Shown in pieces: positions 1 to 6,604 of a stretch of 10,689 nt of DNA. This DNA comes from Akkermansiaceae bacterium. Lineage in GTDB: Bacteria > Verrucomicrobiota > Verrucomicrobiia > Verrucomicrobiales > Akkermansiaceae. The notes beneath the pieces were generated by a model that was given only the letters and a program-made list of their open reading frames with translations, made no database searches and was not told the origin of the DNA. A program made the translations under genes and the position numbers. Within the stretch, counting starts at the first letter, position 1, and every line of letters begins with the position of its first letter. Location of the stretch: NCBI GenBank assembly GCA_028293225.1, contig JAQGPE010000764.1, positions 1 through 10,689 on the forward strand. The letters run 5' to 3'.

Positions 1-1
1 C

Positions 2-412
2 GCTCTCGCCTACGCCGGCGACCTGCGCCCGGCTCCGCCTCCGGAAATGAATGCCGCTCCCACCGGCGCCGCCCTGCTGGCGTCGCTGGTCGAGGGCCTG
101 AAAAACTGGGAGCAGGGGACCCTCGCCCTGGCCGAACCCCATTTCCGTTTTTTCATGCGCGCGGACACCAAAGGCGCCGATGCCTGGGCCGCGCCCTATC
201 AAACCCTCGTGGCCGGCTACCTGGAGGATTTCGCCACCCTGACCCAGGCCGAGCCCAAGGAACTGCCAACGACGGCCAAGGATTGCAAAGCCCTGGTGGA
301 CGAATACCACGTCCTTCACGACCGCCTGAAAACCAAGGGCCGCGCTCCTTTCAATGTCCGCGTCTGGCAGCTCGAGCTCGAAAAGCGCGCCCGCGAGCTG
401 GCCACCCGCTGA
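2..412 (+). CDS. Unrecognised protein, C-terminal part (5' end outside window)
   Basis: The reading frame is open from the first bases of the window to the TGA at 410-412, with no stop upstream of the first ATG (47). The gene therefore probably begins to the left, and only its last 136 or so residues are visible. They comprise a proline-rich linker (near PAPPPE) followed by a helical region rich in Ala, Leu, Glu and Lys ([17 protein letters not shown], then a Lys/Arg-rich end). The '[17 protein letters not shown]' stretch resembles the single TPR-like helix pairs found in many verrucomicrobial hypothetical proteins, but no catalytic motif is visible and I do not recognise the family. No membrane segment is seen. 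Frame, codon pattern and the 61-base gap to parE support a real gene. Function is unknown. Confidence 0.7.
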   Translation, partial: ALAYAGDLRPAPPPEMNAAPTGAALLASLVEGLKNWEQGTLALAEPHFRFFMRADTKGADAWAAPYQTLVAGYLEDFATLTQAEPKELPTTAKDCKALVDEYHVLHDRLKTKGRAPFNVRVWQLELEKRARELATR

Positions 413-473
413 GCCGCGCCACCCGGGCTTGCCAGCGTCCGCCGCAGCCGCCAGCCTAGCCGCAGATTTCCCC

Positions 474-2318
474 ATGGCAGAATACACCGAAGCCGACATC
501 AAGTCCCTCGACTGGCGCGAACACATCCGTCTTCGCCCCGGCATGTACATCGGTAAACTCGGCGACGGCTCCTCGCCGGACGACGGCATCTACATCCTGC
601 TGAAGGAGGTCATCGATAACTCGATCGACGAGCACATCATGGGTCACGGCAAGGAGATCCGCGTCAGCATCGACGAGTCCAGCCGCGTCGAGGTCCGCGA
701 CTTCGGCCGCGGCATCCCCCTCGGCAAGCTCTACGACTGCGCCGCCCAGATCAACACCGGCGCCAAGTACGACAGTGAGGCCTTCAAGAAATCCGTCGGC
801 CTCAACGGCGTCGGCATCAAGGCGGTCAACGCCCTCTCGGAGTTCTTCGAAATCCAGGCTTGGCGCGACGGCCAGACCAAGACCCTCGAGTTCTCGAAGG
901 GCCAGGTCACCGTCGACATGAAGAACCCGCTCAGGGAGGAGGCCCCCTCCGGCACCCGCCTGGCCTTCGACGTCGACCGCACCATCTTCTCCCCGAAGAT
1001 CAAGTTCAAGGACGCGACCGTCGAAAGGATGTGCCGCTACTACTCCTACCTGAACCCGGGCCTGAGCATCGTTTTCAACGGCAAGAAGTTCAAATCGAAG
1101 GACGGCCTGCTCGACCTGCTCCGCGAGGAAATGGAGAACGAGGCGCTCTACGATCCCGTCCACCTCATCGGCAAGGACATCGAGATCGCCTTCACCCACA
1201 GCCCGGAAAGCGGCGAGGAATACTACACCTTCGTCAACGGCCAGAACACCACCCAGGGCGGCACCCACCTGATCGCCTTCCGCGAGGGCTTCGTGAACGC
1301 CATCCGCCTTTTCTACAAGAAGCAATACGACCCGGCCGACATCCGCGCCGGCATCGAGGCCGCCATCTGCGTCCGCATCGAGGAACCGGTCTTCGAGTCC
1401 CAGACCAAGACCAAGCTCGGCTCCGCCAATATCTCGCCGACCGGCGAGTCGATCCGCACCTTTGTCGGCAATTTCCTGAAGCAGCACCTCGACAACTACC
1501 TGCACAAGCACCCGAAGGTGGCCGAGGCGATCCAGAAGCGCATCCAGGCCGCCGAGCGCGAGCGCAAGGACATGAAGGGTATCCAGAAGATGGCCCGCGA
1601 ACGCGCCCGCCAGGCCAAGGTCCACAACAAAAAGCTCCGCGACTGCCGCGCCCACCTCGACTCGAAGCACAAGCAGCGCGAGCAGAGCACCCTTTTCATC
1701 ACCGAGGGCGATTCCGCCTCCGGCTCGATCACCAAGAGCCGCGATGTCGAAACCCAGGCGGTCTTCTCGCTGCGCGGCAAGCCCCTCAACACCTTCGGCC
1801 TGCCGAAAAAGGTCGTCTACGAAAACGAGGAGTTCGCCCTGCTCCAGGCGGCGCTCGGAATCGAGGACGGCATCGCCGACCTGCGCTTCAACCGCGTGGT
1901 CATCGCCACCGACGCCGATGTCGACGGCATGCACATCCGCCTGCTGCTGCTGACCTTCTTCCTGCAGTTCTTCCCGGAGGTCATCCGCGAGGGCCACCTC
2001 TACATCCTCCAGACCCCGCTCTTCCGCGTCCGCAACAAGAAGGAAACCATCTACTGCTACGACGAGCAGGCCAAGGACAAGGCCCTCGCCAAGCTGGGCA
2101 AGACCTCCGAGATCACCCGCTTCAAGGGCCTCGGCGAGATTTCCCCGGACGAGTTCAAGTTCATGATCGGCGCCGACATGCGCCTCGATCACGTCGAGTT
2201 CGAGGAAGGGAAGGGGACCAAGGAACTGCTGGCCTTCTACATGGGCAAGAACACCCCGGAACGTCAGGAATACATCATCGGCAAACTCCGCGTCGACGTC
2301 GACCGCCAGGTCGCCTGA
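474..2318 (+). CDS. parE: DNA topoisomerase IV subunit B (ParE), type IIA topoisomerase ATPase
   Basis: This is the ATPase and Toprim subunit of the enzyme that decatenates daughter chromosomes together with ParC. In the 614-residue product the GHKL ATPase domain shows RPGMYIG (21-27), EVIDN with catalytic Glu45 and Mg-binding Asn49, DFGRGIP (76-82) and VGLNGVG (108-114). The transducer region has [13 protein letters not shown] (253-265) and the QTKTKLG loop (310-316). The Toprim domain has EGDSA (411-415) and DADVD (480-484). The end, [13 protein letters not shown] and [11 protein letters not shown], is typical of the family. The FVNGQ-TTQGGTH and [16 protein letters not shown] wording matches the Bacteroidota-type ParE rather than proteobacterial GyrB, so ParE is preferred over GyrB. 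The start at 474 ([10 protein letters not shown]) is chosen because it lies about 20 residues before RPGMYIG; the frame is open back to 354, but that would overlap the previous gene. parC is not adjacent: yebC follows instead. Confidence 0.93.
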   Translation: MAEYTEADIKSLDWREHIRLRPGMYIGKLGDGSSPDDGIYILLKEVIDNSIDEHIMGHGKEIRVSIDESSRVEVRDFGRGIPLGKLYDCAAQINTGAKYDSEAFKKSVGLNGVGIKAVNALSEFFEIQAWRDGQTKTLEFSKGQVTVDMKNPLREEAPSGTRLAFDVDRTIFSPKIKFKDATVERMCRYYSYLNPGLSIVFNGKKFKSKDGLLDLLREEMENEALYDPVHLIGKDIEIAFTHSPESGEEYYTFVNGQNTTQGGTHLIAFREGFVNAIRLFYKKQYDPADIRAGIEAAICVRIEEPVFESQTKTKLGSANISPTGESIRTFVGNFLKQHLDNYLHKHPKVAEAIQKRIQAAERERKDMKGIQKMARERARQAKVHNKKLRDCRAHLDSKHKQREQSTLFITEGDSASGSITKSRDVETQAVFSLRGKPLNTFGLPKKVVYENEEFALLQAALGIEDGIADLRFNRVVIATDADVDGMHIRLLLLTFFLQFFPEVIREGHLYILQTPLFRVRNKKETIYCYDEQAKDKALAKLGKTSEITRFKGLGEISPDEFKFMIGADMRLDHVEFEEGKGTKELLAFYMGKNTPERQEYIIGKLRVDVDRQVA

Positions 2319-2320
2319 TC

Positions 2321-2377
2321 CGGACCCAGGGGCGGGTCTGCTGACCGGCCGCCGACCCGTTAGCAAGCCAAGCTTGC
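2321..2377. other. Two short hairpins between parE and yebC
   Basis: The first inverted repeat starts three bases after the parE stop: GACCC (2323-2327) pairs with GGGTC (2334-2338), with a G-T and a C-G pair extending it to 2321-2340. The second is a perfect 6-bp stem, GCAAGC (2363-2368) with GCTTGC (2372-2377) and a 3-base loop. Neither is followed by a T run, so they are not textbook intrinsic terminators; they may be weak pause or mRNA-end structures. The AT-richer stretch after them (about 2396-2429) is the likely leader of yebC. No convincing -35/-10 pair or Shine-Dalgarno sequence was found there. Confidence 0.3.
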
Positions 2378-2429
2378 CCGCCGCGCCGGATGCGCTTCAA
2401 TTTCCGCCAAACCAAATTCTACTGCTGTT

Positions 2430-3143
2430 ATGGGACGCGCCTTCGAATGCCGCCGCCGAGCCAAGGAAGCCCGCTGGGACACCATGTCCCGCGTCTTCCC
2501 CAAGCTGGCCAAATCCATCACCATGGCTGCCAAAAACGGCGGTCCTGACCCTTCTGCCAACGCTCCGCTGCGTCTCGCCATCGCGACCGCCAAGGGCCAG
2601 AACCTGCCGAAGGACAAGATCGACGCCGCCATCAAGCGCGCCGCCGGCAAGGACGCCGCCGACATCGTGGAAGTCGCCTACGAGGGCAAGGGCCCGCACG
2701 GCTCGCTGTTCTACATCGAGTGCGCCACCGACAACACCAACCGCTCGGTGGTCAACATGAAGACCATCTTCAACAAGAACGGCGGCCAGATCGTCAACAG
2801 CGGCCAGCTCGACTTCATGTTCACCCGCAAGGCCGTGGTGGAGTTCGACCTGACCCCGAACCTGAATCCCGAGGAGATTGAGCTCGAACTCATCGACGCG
2901 GGCCTGGAAGAGCTGGAAGTGGATGACGACGGCGTCGCCCGCGCTATCGGCGAGTCCGCCAGTTTCTCGAACCTGACCCACGCCATCGAGACCCTCGGCA
3001 TCCCGGTCAAGAAAGCCGGCCTGCAACGGCTCCCGACCCAGCCGGTCGAACTGACCGAGGAGCAGATGGCCGAAGTCGAAGCCATCCTCGAAAAGATCGA
3101 AGACGACGACGACGTCCAGTCCGTCTACACCAACCTCGCCTAA
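2430..3143 (+). CDS. YebC/PmpR family protein, YeeN-like type
   Basis: The 237-residue product belongs to the YebC/PmpR/TACO1 family. These proteins were first described as DNA-binding regulators and have more recently been linked to translation of difficult (for example proline-rich) sequences. Family hallmarks are visible: NLPKDKIDAAIKRA (58-71), YEGKGPHGS (84-92), ECATDNTNRSVVNMKTIFNKNGG (97-119, the most conserved block), an acidic middle domain and the C-terminal EDDDDVQSVYTNLA. The N-terminus reads MGRAFECRRRAKEARW instead of MAGHSKWANIKHRK of canonical YebC, which places it in the YeeN-like branch common in Bacteroidota. Length is normal for the family. The start ATG fits this conserved N-terminus. 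It is 111 bases downstream of parE on the same strand, so co-transcription is possible but not shown. It is cytoplasmic; no DNA target can be inferred from the window. Confidence 0.9.
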   Translation: MGRAFECRRRAKEARWDTMSRVFPKLAKSITMAAKNGGPDPSANAPLRLAIATAKGQNLPKDKIDAAIKRAAGKDAADIVEVAYEGKGPHGSLFYIECATDNTNRSVVNMKTIFNKNGGQIVNSGQLDFMFTRKAVVEFDLTPNLNPEEIELELIDAGLEELEVDDDGVARAIGESASFSNLTHAIETLGIPVKKAGLQRLPTQPVELTEEQMAEVEAILEKIEDDDDVQSVYTNLA

Positions 3144-3151
3144 GGCCTCCG

Positions 3152-3168
3152 GGCCCTTCAAAAGGGCC
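3152..3168. terminator. Perfect 7-bp hairpin just after yebC
   Basis: GGCCCTT (3152-3158) pairs exactly with AAGGGCC (3162-3168) around a 3-base CAA loop, nine bases after the yebC stop codon. Its position suggests a transcription end or mRNA-stabilising structure. There is no T tract after it on the plus strand (CCAAAGGCCC follows), so intrinsic termination is doubtful. The following AAAGGCCC can form an alternative GGGCC-AAA-GGCCC hairpin with the same bases. Confidence 0.35.
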
Positions 3169-3179
3169 AAAGGCCCGGC
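3154..3179. repeat. 26-bp direct repeat, copy 1
   Basis: This 26-base segment starts CCCTTCAAAAGGG and ends AAAGGCCCGGC. It recurs exactly at 3246-3271, 92 bases downstream. Each copy carries an internal CCCTT-CAA-AAGGG hairpin and a GGGCC-AAA-GGCCC hairpin, so the repeat is itself palindromic. Exact identity over 26 bases is well beyond chance and suggests a duplicated or mobile extragenic unit. Confidence 0.85.
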
Positions 3180-3200
3180 CCGGCCCGGCCCGGCCCGGCC
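3172..3200. repeat. GGCCC pentanucleotide tandem repeat
   Basis: GGCCC is repeated five times in perfect register and followed by a partial GGCC, 29 bases in all. It begins inside the first copy of the 26-bp repeat. Such a tract could expand or contract by replication slippage, but it lies outside any coding sequence, so effects would be on RNA structure or spacing only. Confidence 0.9.
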
Positions 3201-3245
3201 TATGGCGTCGCCGCCCCGGGGGAGAGAGCGTCCGGCCAAACCCTT

Positions 3246-3271
3246 CCCTTCAAAAGGGCCAAAGGCCCGGC
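3246..3271. repeat. 26-bp direct repeat, copy 2
   Basis: This is an exact match to 3154-3179. Unlike copy 1 it is not followed by the GGCCC array: the flank is GCCATACC, leading directly into the large hairpin at 3277-3305. The bases just before it (CCCTT) duplicate the first bases of the repeat. The differing flanks show the repeat is a unit rather than part of a longer tandem duplication. Confidence 0.85.
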
Positions 3272-3276
3272 GCCAT

Positions 3277-3305
3277 ACCAGCCTAGGCCGCCAGGCCTAG
3301 GTGGT
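3277..3305. repeat. Long bulged hairpin with CCTAGGCC arms
   Basis: CCTAGGCC (3282-3289) pairs exactly with GGCCTAGG (3294-3301) around a GCCA loop. After a single unpaired G at 3281, ACCA (3277-3280) pairs with TGGT (3302-3305). The result is a 12-bp stem with one bulge. It is not followed by a T run. It resembles an extragenic palindrome or a protein-binding/cruciform element more than a terminator; its function is unknown. Confidence 0.7.
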
Positions 3306-3310
3306 CCCAC

Positions 3311-3325
3311 CGCGATGAAATCGCG
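3311..3325. repeat. CGCGAT-GAA-ATCGCG hairpin
   Basis: This is a perfect 6-bp inverted repeat with a GAA triloop, five bases downstream of the larger hairpin. Together they form a two-hairpin cluster like those of REP/BIME-type extragenic repeats. Whether the pair recurs elsewhere in the genome cannot be seen here. Confidence 0.6.
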
Positions 3326-3522
3326 CACGACGGTCGCTCGCCGGCCGCCCCCGGCACGCGGGACGCGCCGTTCCGTCCACCGCCTACCACGGCGTCCGGC
3401 AACCGCCTTTGTGGGAAGCCGCCAATTTTCCGGACCATCTGTCCGATCCCGCTCTGGCCATTCGTCGATCCATTGAAGGCGCCGGCAATCCGCCCCGCCT
3501 CAAAATCATCACCGGAAAAGCC

Positions 3523-3864
3523 ATGAACCAATACCAGGTAGCGATCCACCATCCCGACCACTACGACGCCGCCGCCGTGGAGGACGAAGCGATGCACCGC
3601 GATATCGATGTCCTCAACGAAGAGATGATCGCCGCGGGCGTCCGGGTTTTCGTCGGCGGCTTCCAACCTCCTTCCCGCGCCCGCTCCTTACGGCTGCAAT
3701 CCAGCGGCGAGGTGATCGTCACCGACGGCCCCTACCTCCCGACCGGCGAGCACGTCGGCGGCTTTTGGGTATTGAAAGCCGCCAACCTCGACGAAGCCCT
3801 GGAGTGGGGCCGCAAAGCCGCGATCGCCTGCCGCGCCCCGGTCGAGGTCCGTCCCTTCCACTGA
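3523..3864 (+). CDS. YciI-like / DGPF-domain small protein
   Basis: This is a 113-residue cytoplasmic protein of the YCII-related (DGPF) family, a ferredoxin-like fold whose members are mostly of unknown function and sometimes occur beside ECF sigma factors. The diagnostic end is present: VTDGPYLPTGEHVGGFWVL (DGPY at 68-71), ANLDEALEWGRKA and the terminal VEVRPFH. The start MNQYQVAIHH at 3523 is chosen because it gives the normal family length and has a GGAAAAG-type ribosome site just upstream; an in-frame ATG at 3409 would add 38 residues unlike the family. No sigma factor gene is in view. It stands alone after the repeat region and converges with vapC, with only 22 bases between the two stops. 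The role is unknown beyond family membership. Confidence 0.85.
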   Translation: MNQYQVAIHHPDHYDAAAVEDEAMHRDIDVLNEEMIAAGVRVFVGGFQPPSRARSLRLQSSGEVIVTDGPYLPTGEHVGGFWVLKAANLDEALEWGRKAAIACRAPVEVRPFH

Positions 3865-3886
3865 AGAAGCAGAAATGGTTTTCTCC

Positions 3887-4273
3887 TCACGGCTCGATCA
3901 CCCGCAGATCCGGGATGGCCTGAAAGTGCTTGTCCCGGGTCATCACCGCCGCGCCGGCCCGCAGCGCGCAGCAGGCGATCACGATGTCTTGCAGCGGCAG
4001 GATCTTCCCCTGCCGGTCCAGTTTCCAAGCCAGATGCCACGCTTCGTCCCACAGACTGGCCGGAGTCGCGATCATCTGGGTGACGGAGAAGAACTCCTCC
4101 AGCCGCTCGCGTTGCCTCGGTCCCTTGATCCCGCGCAGCACCTCCGCCTTCACGACCCCGCAGCACGCGACATCTTCCAGGGCAGCCCGTCCGCCGATCT
4201 CCCGCACCGGGTCGAGCCCGGCATTCAGGAAGCCGATGTAGACGTTCGAATCAATCAGGATGAGAGGATCCAT
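3887..4273 (-). CDS. vapC: VapC-type PIN-domain toxin ribonuclease
   Basis: The 128-residue PIN-domain protein is the likely toxin of a type II VapBC module; family members are Mg-dependent RNases that cleave tRNA or rRNA and stop growth. The four acidic residues of the PIN active site are in place: Asp8 (LIDSNVYI), Glu44 (KAEVLRG), Asp96 (LQDIVIA) and Asp114 (TRDKHF). Length is normal, so the toxin looks intact. The start codon lies inside the 3' end of the preceding vapB reading frame (23-base overlap), the usual arrangement for translational coupling; no Shine-Dalgarno sequence is obvious before it. The RNA target cannot be read from the sequence. Confidence 0.9.
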   Translation of the reverse strand: MDPLILIDSNVYIGFLNAGLDPVREIGGRAALEDVACCGVVKAEVLRGIKGPRQRERLEEFFSVTQMIATPASLWDEAWHLAWKLDRQGKILPLQDIVIACCALRAGAAVMTRDKHFQAIPDLRVIEP

Positions 4274-4511
4274 AGGGGCGTTCGTCTTCAGCGACTTTGG
4301 CGACCGGTTGGTCGGGATCGTAGCCGGGATAGACCGCGCCCTTCAGTTCGGCCGGCGTCAGCCCCAGCCCTTCCTTCAGGAACTTCTTCATCCGCGCCCG
4401 CCGGTCCAGCTCCCGCAGCGCGAAATGAACCGCGTCGGTCTTGGTCTCCAGATCGTAGGTTTCCATGACCCGCTTCAGCAGATCATCATCGATATGCATG
4501 GTCATTTTCAT
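4251..4511 (-). CDS. vapB: VapB-family antitoxin (ribbon-helix-helix type)
   Basis: This is the antitoxin partner of the overlapping VapC gene. The product is 86 residues if it starts at MKMTMHIDDD. The N-terminal strand TMHIDDDLL followed by helices RVMETYDLETKTDAVHFALRELDRR is the ribbon-helix-helix DNA-binding pattern of the VapB antitoxin family. The acidic and proline-rich C-terminal tail (from about residue 50) would wrap around the toxin. The frame is open back to 4580, but that would translate through the operator palindromes, so 4511 is preferred. ATGs at 4505 and 4499 are possible alternatives, since the strand starts right there. Autoregulation through the two palindromes just upstream is expected from the family. 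Confidence 0.88.
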   Translation of the reverse strand: MKMTMHIDDDLLKRVMETYDLETKTDAVHFALRELDRRARMKKFLKEGLGLTPAELKGAVYPGYDPDQPVAKVAEDERPYGSSHPD

Positions 4512-4545
4512 GCCATACACGGTATGGGCCCATACTCGGTATGGC
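4512..4545. promoter_or_regulatory. Probable vapBC operator: two CCATAC-NCG-GTATGG palindromes
   Basis: Two 15-bp palindromes, CCATACACGGTATGG (4513-4527) and CCATACTCGGTATGG (4530-4544), are separated by two bases. The whole 34-bp block is nearly self-complementary, apart from the two 3-base spacers, around a central GGGCCC; the inner half-sites form a perfect 14-bp palindrome (4522-4535). It abuts the chosen vapB start codon. Multiple half-sites bound cooperatively by antitoxin/toxin complexes are the norm for VapBC operators, so autoregulation is the natural reading. The block is also only 45 bases upstream of the divergent membrane-protein gene at 4590, whose promoter may overlap it. A clear -10/-35 was not found on either strand. 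Confidence 0.75.
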
Positions 4546-4589
4546 AAGGATAAATGCTTCTCGGAGAAAGAACCTGACATCAGATTTCA

Positions 4590-6506
4590 ATGATGGCGGA
4601 TCAAGAAGAGCGGGATTCTGCAACCGAATTCGCCGATCTGGCGGTTCGGCTGCTTGAGAGATTTCCCGACCGCCACACTCGTGCCCGGAATGACCTGCTG
4701 AGCCGGATTTATGACGCAGGTCCTCAGCACGGCGCGGCCCTCGCCGCTGGCCTAGCTCGCTTGAAAGCCGCCGCCGTTTTATCCAGAAAGAGCCGCTTTC
4801 TCTGGATCGTGGCCACCGTTGTTGTCGCTGGGGCCATCGTCTGCGGGCTGTTCGATCTGGTCGTGGAGCGGAACATGTCGCCGCGCCGCGGAGGGATCGA
4901 ACTGCCCTTTTCGGAGCAGCTGGCGGAAAGGCGAACGGAAAACCTCAAGGTCTCGCCCCCTCCCTTCAGTGGCAAAGGGACGAAGGTCGACGACATGGCC
5001 CGGCTCAGTCTGGAACATCCGGACGATCCAGTCTGGTATCAGGCCCGGGTCCGTCTGCGGATCGAGGCGCTGCTGGGCCTGCCCGATGACTACGACACGC
5101 ATTGGCGGGAGATCGATCCGGGCAATGGGATCTGGCTCGAGCTGAAAGCGCAGGAGCTGGCGACCCGGGTCCGGATCAGCCGTGTGGGGATGGCCGAAAA
5201 AATCGACGATCCCGAAGTGGTCACCCAAATGATGGATGCGCTCCGGGAGGAGGTGAAGCAGCCTATGTGGAAGGACTACAGCCGCCACTTGTTGGACCAC
5301 CAGCGGGCAGCCTTCCGCCCGCCGCTCACGCTGGCGGAGGACGATGCGACGGTGCCCTTTATCTGGCTCGCAGAGCTTCCTCCGATGGGTGCCGTCGAGC
5401 GCGTGGTAAAGGCCGCCTTTCAGGAAAAGCTGGCGAGTGGCGAGACCGCCGCTGCCATCGACCTTCTGGATGTGTGGATGGCGGCAGCCAGGATGAGATT
5501 ACTGCAGCCGGGAAACGAACCGCCTGCCGATCCAATCACGATGCCGTTTGGCGACTTTGTCTGGATCGCCAAGAAAGCCGGACTGCCGGCCCAGGAGGCG
5601 CAGCTCCGGCAAATGGAAAAAAATGGAGGACAGTCGGGCCGGATGTCGGTGTCCGCCCCTGGATGGGAACGGCTGCCGTCGGGTATGGGAGACGAGACTT
5701 ACGCGCCCGGTGATACCCTGCGGGATCGCCGGATGGCCGAATACGCCAGAGCGGACCGGACCTCCGCGCTGTGCGTCGCCGCGGGATCCCTACTGCTGAT
5801 GTTGATCCTGCGCTGGCAGGTCTCGCGAGGTTCTTTTGGACAGTTATCCGCAGGTCTGAAGCCCCTCTTCACGCACGAGGATCAGGTCAAACTGATTGTG
5901 TTCGGAGTTCTTCTTCCGCTGCTGTGGTGGGCCATCCTGATTCACTTCACGCCCGCTGGAGCCCGGCAACTGGGGATCGGGTTTCCGGGTGAAGACCTCA
6001 AGCGCTACCACGCGGAAAATGGCGCGGGCCTGCTTCTGCTGGTGATGTCGCTGCTGGGAATCTTGAAGCATCAGGCAAGGCTGCGCGCCGGCTTCCTGGG
6101 CGCGGGCCGTCGTGAGAAAGCGCTCGATCTGATCGCAGTGATTCTTTCGGCCGTGGCCCTGCTGCCGTTGTGGGCTATTTCGATCAAGGTGGCTTTCCTG
6201 GACCCAGCCCTGATGGTGTCGGCCTCCCTGCTGGGCCTGCCGCTGCTCTGGCTGCTGTGGCAGCTCGGCCGGGGGATGGCGGGGCTGTGGAAATCGCGGG
6301 TGGCGGCGGCCCTGATCCTGCCTCGTTTCGTGGTTCCGCTGGGGGTGCTATCCGTCGTCTGTCTGGCTGCGGCTCCCATCCTCAAGCAACAGGAAGGTGC
6401 ATGGTTGAAGAACGACATCCTCAACGCCGCCGGGCCGCCGGAGAACCGCTTCTGCTACCGCGAAACCGACTTCATCGTTGGCTGGGTCCGCTCGCACCTG
6501 AAGTAG
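4590..6506 (+). CDS. Large uncharacterised membrane protein, 1+6 helix architecture (paralogue A)
   Basis: I do not recognise this 638-residue protein. About 68 residues rich in Arg and Ala come first, then a membrane helix (about 69-90), a hydrophilic domain of about 300 residues, then six more helices (about 391-408, 433-453, 477-492, 513-533, 538-558, 571-597) and a 40-residue tail. The loops after helices 2, 4 and 6 are Arg/Lys-rich, so the positive-inside rule puts the N-terminus inside, and the large domain and tail outside. The outer domain is helical, with a TPR-like motif 'REIDPGNGIWLELKAQELA' (173-191). The downstream gene has the same layout and a matching motif, so the two are probably paralogues. 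Two adjacent ATGs (4590, 4593) give the start; the ribosome site is weak. There is no ATPase, protease or transporter signature. It is divergent from vapB. Confidence 0.85.
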   Translation: MMADQEERDSATEFADLAVRLLERFPDRHTRARNDLLSRIYDAGPQHGAALAAGLARLKAAAVLSRKSRFLWIVATVVVAGAIVCGLFDLVVERNMSPRRGGIELPFSEQLAERRTENLKVSPPPFSGKGTKVDDMARLSLEHPDDPVWYQARVRLRIEALLGLPDDYDTHWREIDPGNGIWLELKAQELATRVRISRVGMAEKIDDPEVVTQMMDALREEVKQPMWKDYSRHLLDHQRAAFRPPLTLAEDDATVPFIWLAELPPMGAVERVVKAAFQEKLASGETAAAIDLLDVWMAAARMRLLQPGNEPPADPITMPFGDFVWIAKKAGLPAQEAQLRQMEKNGGQSGRMSVSAPGWERLPSGMGDETYAPGDTLRDRRMAEYARADRTSALCVAAGSLLLMLILRWQVSRGSFGQLSAGLKPLFTHEDQVKLIVFGVLLPLLWWAILIHFTPAGARQLGIGFPGEDLKRYHAENGAGLLLLVMSLLGILKHQARLRAGFLGAGRREKALDLIAVILSAVALLPLWAISIKVAFLDPALMVSASLLGLPLLWLLWQLGRGMAGLWKSRVAAALILPRFVVPLGVLSVVCLAAAPILKQQEGAWLKNDILNAAGPPENRFCYRETDFIVGWVRSHLK

Positions 6507-6531
6507 ACGCGCGTGCCCGATCCAACTGAAG

Positions 6532-6564
6532 CTTCATCCTTTCTTCATGCCTTCTTCACCTCTC
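6532..6564 (+). promoter_or_regulatory. Three 11-bp-phased CTTCA repeats upstream of paralogue B
   Basis: In the 98-base gap between the two membrane-protein genes, CTTCAT (6532), CTTCAT (6543) and CTTCAC (6554) recur exactly 11 bases apart, each followed by a pyrimidine-rich filler. A further TTCAT lies at 6570. Direct repeats spaced by one helical turn are the typical target of OmpR/PhoB-family response regulators, so this may be an activator site for the 6605 gene. An AT-rich stretch (6583-6600) could include the -10. No regulator gene is in the window, and a simple pyrimidine-rich low-complexity tract is the alternative. Confidence 0.35.
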
Positions 6565-6604
6565 GGGGATTCATCTTCTGAATGCATCTGTTAGTAAAAG
6601 ATCA

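Larger units (their letters stand above)
3144..3522. other. Non-coding repeat- and hairpin-rich intergenic region
   Basis: These 379 bases between yebC and the YciI-like gene contain no credible gene. They hold a 26-bp direct repeat (two copies), a GGCCC tandem repeat and several inverted repeats (listed separately). Two looser ones are GGACG/CCG (3361-3370) against CGGCGTCC (3390-3397) with a bulge, and CGGAC (3431-3435) against GTCCG (3441-3445). TATGGCG (3201-3207) also recurs inverted as CGCCATA (3271-3277), enclosing the second half of the repeat block. The density of short palindromes suggests an extragenic palindromic/REP-like mosaic, perhaps doubling as a transcription end for yebC. 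No transposase, tRNA or clear promoter was seen. Open frames across it on either strand look like chance frames. Confidence 0.6.

Noticed and set aside
860..2344. A 494-residue open frame in another plus-strand phase of parE
   Set aside because: It is full of Arg, Pro and His runs typical of a frame-shifted GC-rich gene and is covered entirely by the real frame.
456..2366. A 636-residue open frame antisense to parE
   Set aside because: It lies opposite a clearly conserved ParE gene and its translation is low-complexity Val/Leu/Asp/Glu/Gly. This is what the reverse strand of GC-rich, C-ending codons produces. It has no domain motifs.
2397..3239. A 280-residue minus-strand open frame opposite yebC
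   Set aside because: It is a shadow of a well-conserved gene, and part of it is a translation of the GGCCC array.
3144..3325. A CRISPR array
   Set aside because: There are only two copies of the repeat, the segment between them contains a GGCCC array, and there are no cas genes.
3283..3666. A minus-strand frame across the hairpin region
   Set aside because: It mirrors the YciI-like gene and the hairpins, has no family features, and part of its sequence simply encodes palindromes.
3732..4166. A minus-strand frame overlapping vapC and the YciI-like gene
   Set aside because: It covers vapC in a different frame. The PIN active-site residues are only in the 3887-4273 frame.
4512..4580. An N-terminal extension of vapB (start at 4580)
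   Set aside because: It would place the operator palindromes inside the coding sequence, and the ribbon-helix-helix strand begins at the MKMTMHIDDD start.
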